In this document: one piece after another, positions 7,492 to 12,088 of the stretch
Position numbering within the stretch: position 1 is the stretch's first letter
Layout: each line of letters opens with the position of its first letter
Assembly: GCA_011051475.1 (NCBI GenBank)
Contig: DRLE01000123.1
Location: 1-12,088 of the forward strand
Reading direction: 5' to 3'
DNA length: 12,088 nt
From: Gammaproteobacteria bacterium
Lineage (GTDB): Bacteria > Pseudomonadota > Gammaproteobacteria > SZUA-229
Notes under the pieces: generated by a model
Told to the model about the DNA's origin: nothing
Databases searched by the model: none
What the model saw: the letters and a program-made list of their open reading frames with translations, nothing else
Translations under genes and position numbers: made by a program

Positions 7492-8100
7492 ATGGCGCTG
7501 AAACACAGCTATACCCTGCTGGCCCCGATTTACGATCATGTCGTTTCCGGCCCCATGGATATCTGGCGGCAGAAAAGTCTGGCCAGACTGAAAGACACGC
7601 AGGATAAAAAAATACTGATCAATGGTATTGGTAGCGGACTCGATATCCCTCACCTTCCCGGAGACGGTATCTACACGGGCACTGATATTACCCCGGCCAT
7701 GTTAAAACGTGCCGAGCAGCGCGCCCGGCAAACATCACTGAATATCGATCTGCAGATAGCAGACAGCCATGCCCTGCCTTTTGCCGACAACAGCTTCGAT
7801 GCTGTTGTGATGCACCTGATTCTGGCTGTTGTGCCCAGACCGGAGCAGGCTCTGCAGGAAGCCTGTCGAGTACTCTCGCCCGGCGGCAGCATATACCTGT
7901 TTGACAAGTTTATTCGCCCCGGACAGCTGGCCATCAGTCGTCGCCTCCTCAGTATCCTGATCCGCCATATTGCCACGCGTACCGATGTGGTTTTTGAAGA
8001 TGTTCTGGCAAGCTGCCCGCAACTTCAGGTCATTCACGACGAACCGGCACTTGCTAAGGGCTGGTTCCGCCTGATAGAGTTAAGGAAAGTTACCAGTTGA
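7492..8100 (+). CDS. Class I SAM-dependent methyltransferase, UbiE/PmtA-like, substrate unknown
   Basis: This 202-residue protein has a Rossmann methyltransferase fold. SAM motif I is a G-rich loop (INGIGSGLDIP, 43-53), less canonical than the usual E/D-x-G-x-G. The ribose-contact aspartate is D65 in GTDITPAML; motif III is ADSHALPFADNSFD (90-103); motif IV is LILAVVPRPEQALQEACRVL (109-128); and a post-motif GGS-x-YLFDKF follows (131-140). The pattern (APIYD near residue 11, LPF-x-D-x-SFD, VPxPxxALxE) recalls UbiE-type and bacterial phosphatidylethanolamine N-methyltransferases. The substrate cannot be read from sequence; a small quinone-like or lipid-headgroup acceptor is possible. No membrane segment is evident. 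It begins 6 bases after apaG and its TGA stop lies within the first unit of an inverted repeat element. Its position between apaG and apaH differs from E. coli, where apaG and apaH are adjacent. Confidence 0.8.
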   Translation: MALKHSYTLLAPIYDHVVSGPMDIWRQKSLARLKDTQDKKILINGIGSGLDIPHLPGDGIYTGTDITPAMLKRAEQRARQTSLNIDLQIADSHALPFADNSFDAVVMHLILAVVPRPEQALQEACRVLSPGGSIYLFDKFIRPGQLAISRRLLSILIRHIATRTDVVFEDVLASCPQLQVIHDEPALAKGWFRLIELRKVTS

Positions 8101-8159
8101 CAGTTGGCTGTAGGCAGAGAAAGCTTTTAGCGCAAACTGACGACTGCCTACTGCCAACT
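8094..8159. repeat. Inverted heptamer element, methyltransferase/apaH
   Basis: The left side has CAGTTGA, CAGTTGG, CTGTAGG and CAG in 7-base register (8094-8117). The right side is its reverse complement: bases 8102-8117 pair with 8144-8159, 16 pairs with one mismatch (T8109/T8152). The TGA stop of the methyltransferase (8098-8100) is part of the first unit. A T-run (8159-8163) follows the right arm, so on the + strand the structure could act as a weak intrinsic terminator or pausing site 18 bases before the apaH ATG. Confidence 0.75.
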
Positions 8160-8181
8160 TTTTATTTGGGGAAACAACATA

Positions 8182-9099
8182 ATGGCGACATATGCCATCG
8201 GTGACGTACAGGGATGCTATGATGAGTTACAAGCATTACTTACCCAGATAAAATTTAAAAGCGATCGGGATTGCCTCTGGTTCTGCGGCGACCTTGTCAA
8301 TCGCGGCCCCAAGTCACTGGAAACCCTTCGTTATATCAGGGCGTTGGGCGACAATGCCATTACTGTCCTGGGCAATCACGACCTGCATCTTCTTGCTACC
8401 GCATACGATCACAAAAAACCCGGCAAGAAAGACACGCTGAACGCCTTGCTTGAAGCCGCCGATGCGCCCGACCTGCTTAACTGGCTGCGTCATCGCAAAT
8501 TGATGCACCATGACGATACGCTCAACATTAACCTGCTTCATGCCGGCATTCATCCAAAATGGAGCATAGACAAAGCGCGGCAACTCGCCAGGGAAGTTGA
8601 ACAGGTGCTTCAGGGGGAACATCACCTGAACTACTACAAGCACATGTATGGTGACAAACCCTTTAACTGGGATGACAAACTCAGTGGCTGGTCTCGCTAC
8701 CGTTTTATTACCAATATTTTCACCCGCCTGCGCTACTGCGATGCCGATGGCAAGCCCGCACTCAGCGCCAAGGGCGCTCCCGGCAGTCAGGCTGAAAACC
8801 TGTACCCCTGGTACGAGGTGCCTGGTCGTGTCAGCATTAACGACCCGATCATCTTCGGGCACTGGTCGACCCTGCCCCATGCAGGTAGGCTTTGCATCAA
8901 TAACACCTGGGCCATCGACTCTGGCTGCCTCTGGGGCGGAGCACTGACTGCCATGCGCATTGATGAACGGCCCTTTGTATACACCCGGCTGGACTGCCCC
9001 GGTGCACAGAAGCCACCGGAAAAATACCTTAAAAAAAGTTCCCGGAAAAAGAACCCGCGCAAAAAAGACAGCAGAAAAAAACAAGCAAAGAAAAAGTAA
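8182..9099 (+). CDS. apaH: Symmetrical bis(5'-nucleosyl)-tetraphosphatase ApaH with basic tail
   Basis: ApaH is a metal-dependent phosphoesterase that cleaves diadenosine tetraphosphate (Ap4A) to two ADP; it also removes Np4 caps from bacterial RNA 5' ends. The 305-residue protein has the phosphoprotein-phosphatase-type metal motifs GDVQG (7-11, with Q where E. coli has H, as I recall from other proteobacterial ApaH proteins), GDLVNRGP (36-43) and GNHD (64-67), followed by LLHAGI (118-123), FGHW (225-228) and DSGCLWGG (246-253). It is about 25 residues longer than E. coli ApaH (280). The excess is a C-terminal tail from about 277, in which 15 of the last 25 residues are Lys or Arg, encoded by A-rich runs. 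The best ribosome site of the + strand genes is GGGGAA (8168-8173), 8 bases before the ATG. A terminator follows directly, ending the cluster. Confidence 0.95.
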   Translation: MATYAIGDVQGCYDELQALLTQIKFKSDRDCLWFCGDLVNRGPKSLETLRYIRALGDNAITVLGNHDLHLLATAYDHKKPGKKDTLNALLEAADAPDLLNWLRHRKLMHHDDTLNINLLHAGIHPKWSIDKARQLAREVEQVLQGEHHLNYYKHMYGDKPFNWDDKLSGWSRYRFITNIFTRLRYCDADGKPALSAKGAPGSQAENLYPWYEVPGRVSINDPIIFGHWSTLPHAGRLCINNTWAIDSGCLWGGALTAMRIDERPFVYTRLDCPGAQKPPEKYLKKSSRKKNPRKKDSRKKQAKKK

Positions 9100-9104
9100 G
9101 GCAC

Positions 9105-9137
9105 AAAAAAAAGCACCGGCATTACCGGTGCCTTTTT
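9105..9137. terminator. Bidirectional intrinsic terminator between apaH and folA
   Basis: GCACCGG (9113-9119) and CCGGTGC (9125-9131) form a 7-bp GC-rich stem with a 5-base loop. On the + strand it is followed by CTTTTT (9132-9137), and on the - strand by eight T (A-run 9105-9112). It lies between the convergent ends of apaH (9099) and folA (9203) and can end transcription from both sides. Confidence 0.9.
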
Positions 9138-9202
9138 ACAGGAGTCTATCAATAAATTGATACTGTTAGGACGGCCTCGCTTGCATTAAGTTCCTGACCG
9201 GC

Positions 9203-9688
9203 TTATTTTCTTTCAAAAGTAACAAAGCGACATTCATAGGCGTTTTTTTCATCGGCAGGGTGCGCACTGCTCTCGACTTCCTGCCAGACATCCGGGTCAA
9301 TTGACGGAAACCAGGCATCACCCTCAAAATCCGCCTCGACAAAGGTAATATACAATCGGTCAGCCCGCGACAGAAGCATTTCGTAAATACTGCTGCCACC
9401 GATAATCATGACCTCATCCTCATCCGGCACCAGCGCCAGCGCTTCCTCAAAACTGCTGACACAGTCCACACCTTCATAACGCTGACCTTCATTGCGAGTT
9501 AATACGATATTGCGCCTGCCGGGCAACGGTTTACCAATAGACTCGAAGGTCTTGCGCCCCATAATAATCGGCTTTCCCATGGTGACAGCCTTAAAATGCG
9601 CAAAGTCGGCAGGCAGATGCCAGGGCAGCTGGTTTTTATTGCCGATAAGGCGGTTGCGGTCCATTGCCGCGATCATGGAAACAATCAC
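9203..9688 (-). CDS. folA: Dihydrofolate reductase
   Basis: DHFR reduces dihydrofolate to tetrahydrofolate with NADPH and is the target of trimethoprim. The 161-residue protein (E. coli 159) has the catalytic acid D28 in LPWHLPADF (21-29), the NADPH motif MGRKTFESIG (43-52), the folate-glutamate arginine R58 in LPGRRNIVLT, IIGGSSIYE (95-103) and T115 in RLYITFVEADFEGD. It begins with GTG at 9688, which is supported by GAGGT (9699-9695) six bases upstream; the first internal ATG (fifth codon) has no such signal and would cut into the first strand. It is the last gene of the lgt-thyA-folA run, separated from thyA by an inverted repeat element. It regenerates the tetrahydrofolate that thymidylate synthase oxidises. 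Confidence 0.96.
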   Translation of the reverse strand: MIVSMIAAMDRNRLIGNKNQLPWHLPADFAHFKAVTMGKPIIMGRKTFESIGKPLPGRRNIVLTRNEGQRYEGVDCVSSFEEALALVPDEDEVMIIGGSSIYEMLLSRADRLYITFVEADFEGDAWFPSIDPDVWQEVESSAHPADEKNAYECRFVTFERK

Positions 9689-9694
9689 TAATCG

Positions 9695-9699
9695 ACCTC
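9695..9699 (-). promoter_or_regulatory. Shine-Dalgarno of folA
   Basis: GAGGT on the - strand lies six bases before the GTG start codon at 9688. It settles the start and is the only clear Shine-Dalgarno sequence in the window. Confidence 0.7.
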
Positions 9700-9730
9700 A
9701 TATGCCACAAAAAAACAGAAGCTTTTATTT

Positions 9731-9832
9731 TCCGCAAATGAACGCAAATAAACGCAAATACGATTCAGAGAAGTAAAACGGGGCGACGAAAAGAACAGAA
9801 TAGATTTGCGTTTATTTGCGTTCATTTGCGGA
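9731..9832. repeat. Inverted tandem-decamer element, thyA/folA
   Basis: Two arms of 29 bases (9731-9759 and 9804-9832) are perfect reverse complements, separated by a 44-base loop. Each arm contains three CGCAAAT cores spaced by GAA or AAA, a 10-base period (CGCAAATGAA, CGCAAATAAA, CGCAAAT). On the - strand the first arm begins 5 bases after the thyA stop. The second is followed by an A/T-rich stretch with a run of seven T (9708-9715 region) and then the folA ribosome site. It is the most perfect of the four such elements here, and may act as a processing or attenuation hairpin between thyA and folA. Confidence 0.9.
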
Positions 9833-9837
9833 TAAAA

Positions 9838-10632
9838 TCAAACAGCCACGGTCGCCTTGATATGCGGATGCGCTTCGTAACCGACCAGCTCGAAGTCATC
9901 GTATTTGAAATCGAAGATGGATTTCACTTCCGGGTTAATCTTCATCTGCGGCAGGGGAAACGGTTTGCGGCTTAGTTGTTCATCGGCCTGTTCAAGATGG
10001 TTGAGATAAAGATGCGCATCACCCAGGGTATGCACGAAATCACCCGGCTCAAGATCACAGACCTGCGCCACCATCATGGTCAGCAGAGCATAGGATGCAA
10101 TATTGAAGGGTACGCCGAGAAAGATATCGGCACTGCGCTGGTAAAGCTGGCAGGACAGCTTGCCGTCTGCCACGTAGAACTGGAACATCATATGGCAGGG
10201 TGGCAGGGCCATATTGTCGATTTCACCAACATTCCAGGCATTAACGATAATCCGGCGCGAGTCCGGTGTGTTTTTTATCTGCTCGATGACCTGTGATATC
10301 TGATCGATATGGCGGCCATCGGCAGCCGGCCAGCTGCGCCACTGATAGCCATATACCGGGCCAAGATCGCCGTTTTCATCGGCCCACTCATTCCAGATAC
10401 GCACGCCGTTTTCCTGCAGGTATTTGATATTGGTGTCACCGCTGAGAAACCACAGCAATTCATGAATAATCGATTTGAGGTGGCACTTCTTGGTGGTCAC
10501 CAGCGGAAAGCCCTGCGCAAGATCAAAACGCATCTGATGACCGAATACCGATATCGTACCGGTACCGGTACGATCTTCTTTTTTATTACCGTGGTCGCGC
10601 ACATGGCGCATTAAATCAAGATACTGTTTCAT
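9838..10632 (-). CDS. thyA: Thymidylate synthase (ThyA type)
   Basis: ThyA methylates dUMP to dTMP with 5,10-methylene-tetrahydrofolate as donor of both the carbon and the hydride, releasing dihydrofolate. The 264-residue length equals that of E. coli ThyA, and key residues fall at the same positions: R21, W80, R126-R127, the nucleophile C146 in ALPPCHMMF, R166, D169, N177, and H207/Y209. There is no sign of damage. The ATG (10632-10630) overlaps the lgt TGA by one base, so translation is probably coupled to lgt and no separate Shine-Dalgarno sequence is seen. folA, which recycles the dihydrofolate product, lies downstream on the same strand. Confidence 0.98.
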   Translation of the reverse strand: MKQYLDLMRHVRDHGNKKEDRTGTGTISVFGHQMRFDLAQGFPLVTTKKCHLKSIIHELLWFLSGDTNIKYLQENGVRIWNEWADENGDLGPVYGYQWRSWPAADGRHIDQISQVIEQIKNTPDSRRIIVNAWNVGEIDNMALPPCHMMFQFYVADGKLSCQLYQRSADIFLGVPFNIASYALLTMMVAQVCDLEPGDFVHTLGDAHLYLNHLEQADEQLSRKPFPLPQMKINPEVKSIFDFKYDDFELVGYEAHPHIKATVAV

Positions 10633-11420
10633 CAGACGTATTTGTTCCGTTTAATCGCAATAATATAGGCAATGATACCGAACAGGATCATGGGCAGCGA
10701 CAGTAACTGCCCCATGGTCATCCAGTCGAAGGCAATAAAACCGAGTTGCGCATCGGGTGTGCGGAAAAATTCGGTAAGAAAGCGGAAGCTGCCGTAAAAA
10801 AACATAAACACGGCAGACACCGCCATCAAGGGGCGTGGCTTGCGCGAGTACCACCAGAGAATCAGAAACAGCAGCAGGCCTTCTGTCAGCGCCTGGTATA
10901 ACGAGGATGGATGGCGCGCAATATGGTCACCATAGTCAAAAGCCCAGGGCATAACCGTTTCCATCGGCCGCCCCCAGAGCTCATGATTAATAAAATTACC
11001 GATACGCCCCGCACCAAGACCGATGGGCACCCAGGGAGCGATAAAGTCGGATACCTGGAAAAAGCTCATATTGTTTTTACGGCCAAACAGGTAAAGACCG
11101 GCAAAAACACCCAGCATACCGCCGTGAAAGGACATCCCCCCCTGCCAGATATAAAACAGGGACAAGGGATTTTCCAGAAACGATGAGAAATTATAGAAAA
11201 TTGTGTAGCCAAGACGTCCGCCAAGAATAACGCCCAGCGCACCGTAGAAAATAACATCCTCAACCTGTTTTCGCGTCCAGTGAACATCTTCCCGTTTGGT
11301 TCGCTGCACGCCATAAAACCAGGCGCCGACAAAACCGGCCAGATACATCAGCCCGTACCAGTGTACCTTTAGCGGGCCCAGGGAAAGGGCGACGGGGTCG
11401 ATATCAGGATAGGTAATCAT
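10632..11420 (-). CDS. lgt: Prolipoprotein diacylglyceryl transferase
   Basis: Lgt transfers the diacylglyceryl group of phosphatidylglycerol to the lipobox cysteine of prolipoproteins in the inner membrane, the first step of lipoprotein maturation (LptE, partner of LptD, depends on it). The 262-residue protein is polytopic, with about seven hydrophobic segments. Signature residues are present: H99 in SFHGGMLG, the GAGRIGNFINHELWGRP signature (136-152) with R139 and N142, and Y209/R213 in FYGSFRF, corresponding to Y235/R239 of E. coli. The frame is open up to 11522, but the extra 34 residues are the translation of a heptamer repeat (RRTTNDERRTTN) and are not protein-like. The ATG at 11420 gives the standard MITYPDIDPVALSLGPL start. 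No Shine-Dalgarno sequence is visible. Confidence 0.96.
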   Translation of the reverse strand: MITYPDIDPVALSLGPLKVHWYGLMYLAGFVGAWFYGVQRTKREDVHWTRKQVEDVIFYGALGVILGGRLGYTIFYNFSSFLENPLSLFYIWQGGMSFHGGMLGVFAGLYLFGRKNNMSFFQVSDFIAPWVPIGLGAGRIGNFINHELWGRPMETVMPWAFDYGDHIARHPSSLYQALTEGLLLFLILWWYSRKPRPLMAVSAVFMFFYGSFRFLTEFFRTPDAQLGFIAFDWMTMGQLLSLPMILFGIIAYIIAIKRNKYV

Positions 11421-11456
11421 GATGCGAATCTTAGCAGAAATGGGAATGACATTGGT

Positions 11457-11581
11457 CGTTCGTCGTTCGTCGTTCGTCGTTCGTCGTTCGCAAAAGCGTA
11501 AGTATTTATTGCCAGGAAACAATCACTTTCTTATATTTCTGATTTTGACGAAAAACGAATATCGAAAGACGAACGACGAGG
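11457..11581. repeat. Inverted tandem-heptamer element, 5S/lgt
   Basis: Left side: five units of CGTTCGT in perfect 7-base register (11457-11491; the last ends in C). Right side: five degenerate units, GACGAAA, AACGAAT, ATCGAAA, GACGAAC and GACGAGG (11547-11581), which are reverse-complement-like. The best perfect match is 12 bp (11460-11471 with 11568-11579), with further 7-base slipped registers. The loop of about 55 bases is A/T-rich and unique in this window. It lies between the rRNA terminator and lgt, in the lgt leader. Unlike the surA and thyA elements, its unit has no stop codons, which explains the false N-terminal extension of the lgt frame. Confidence 0.8.
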
Positions 11582-11600
11582 GAGGGAGAATATTTTATGC

Positions 11601-11634
11601 AAAAAAATACCCGACCATTGCTGATCGGGTATTT
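11601..11634 (-). terminator. Intrinsic terminator of the rRNA operon
   Basis: On the - strand, AAATACCCGA (11634-11625) pairs with TCGGGTATTT (11614-11605), a 10-bp stem with a 10-base loop, ending in seven T (A-run 11607-11601). It begins about 10 bases beyond the 5S 3' end, as expected for the end of an rRNA operon. Confidence 0.9.
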
Positions 11635-11643
11635 CGGTATTAA

Positions 11644-11762
11644 AGCCTGGCGGTGTCCTACTCTCACATGGGGAGGCCCCACACTACCATCGGCGCTAAG
11701 CAGTTTCACTTCTGAGTTCGGGATGGGATCAGGTGGTTCCTACTCGCTATTGCCGCCAGACA
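11644..11762 (-). rRNA. rrf: 5S ribosomal RNA
   Basis: Read on the - strand, about 119 bases show 5S features: the 5' TGTCTGGCGGC pairs with the 3' CCGCCAGGC end (helix I), and the conserved segments CACCTGATCCCATCC, CGAACTCAGAAGTGAAAC, GATGGTAGTGTGGGG and ATGTGAGAGTAGGACACC appear in order. The ends are set by comparison with remembered E. coli 5S and may be off by two or three bases. It lies downstream of 23S in the usual 23S-5S order, without a tRNA between, and is followed by a terminator. Confidence 0.96.
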
Positions 11763-11892
11763 AACTGGTTGTGAAGAAAGAAAACTCTTTCTTCACCAAA
11801 CTGGAAAGCCATACATTACATCATCTGGGTGAACTGTATATATTCACGTGTTACTTCGCACATACCCAGTGTATGAAAACACTTGGGGTTAT
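11763..11892 (-). other. 23S-5S internal transcribed spacer
   Basis: About 130 bases with no tRNA. Near the 5S end is a perfect 11-bp hairpin (11771-11781 with 11786-11796, loop AAAC), flanked by direct repeats CAAACTGG (11761-11768 and 11797-11804). Near the 23S end an imperfect hairpin (around 11865-11890, ACCCAGTGT against ACACTTGGGGT) may belong to the 23S processing region. These are likely RNase III or RNase E processing sites, by analogy with known rRNA operons. Confidence 0.6.

Positions 11893-12088
<196 letters not shown>

Noticed and set aside
9673..9676. Alternative ATG start for folA at the fifth codon
   Set aside because: It would remove part of the first beta strand and lies too far from the GAGGT ribosome site that fits the GTG at 9688.
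11421..11522. 34-residue N-terminal extension of the lgt frame
   Set aside because: It translates the CGTTCGT/ACGAACG array (RRTTNDERRTTN) and precedes a standard Lgt N-terminus at 11420; such peptides are repeat artefacts.
11457..11581. CRISPR array
   Set aside because: The units are 7 bases with no spacers between them; there are no cas genes, and the two halves are inverted.
11763..11892. tRNA gene in the 23S-5S spacer
   Set aside because: No cloverleaf, TTCGA-type T-loop or acceptor pairing is found; only simple hairpins occur.

Overview
This window looks like a chromosomal housekeeping region of a gammaproteobacterium outside the Enterobacterales. The evidence is the block lptD-surA-rsmA-apaG-apaH (in Escherichia coli lptD-surA-pdxA-rsmA-apaG-apaH, with folA close by), the lgt-thyA pair known from pseudomonads and relatives, and a Pseudomonas-like ornithine carbamoyltransferase. 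GC content looks moderate by eye. The genus cannot be fixed from what is visible.

Layout. Positions 1-338 hold no gene; they contain an A/T-rich palindromic extragenic element, a good sigma70-type promoter and a promoter-proximal hairpin ahead of argD. On the + strand follow argD and argF (arginine biosynthesis), lptD (outer-membrane LPS translocon) and surA (periplasmic chaperone for outer-membrane proteins, including LptD), all closely spaced. After a repeat-filled gap come rsmA (16S rRNA dimethyltransferase), apaG, a class I SAM methyltransferase of unknown substrate, and apaH (diadenosine tetraphosphatase). pdxA, which usually lies between surA and rsmA, is absent. A bidirectional terminator separates apaH from the convergent - strand genes, which are transcribed in the order lgt-thyA-folA (lipoprotein diacylglyceryl transfer, dTMP synthesis, and the dihydrofolate recycling that dTMP synthesis requires). 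At the right edge, also on the - strand, is the end of an rRNA operon: the 3' part of 23S, a spacer, 5S and a strong terminator.

Every protein appears intact and belongs to a known family, so no new protein system is visible. The feature least explained by the genes is a set of four intergenic elements with one shared design but unrelated sequences. Each has short tandem units (7-mers in three, 10-mers in one) followed, after a unique loop, by the same units in reverse complement. They lie at surA/rsmA, methyltransferase/apaH, thyA/folA and 5S/lgt. In two cases the stop codon of the upstream gene lies inside the first repeat unit. Most genes here also lack a recognisable Shine-Dalgarno sequence; folA is the clear exception.
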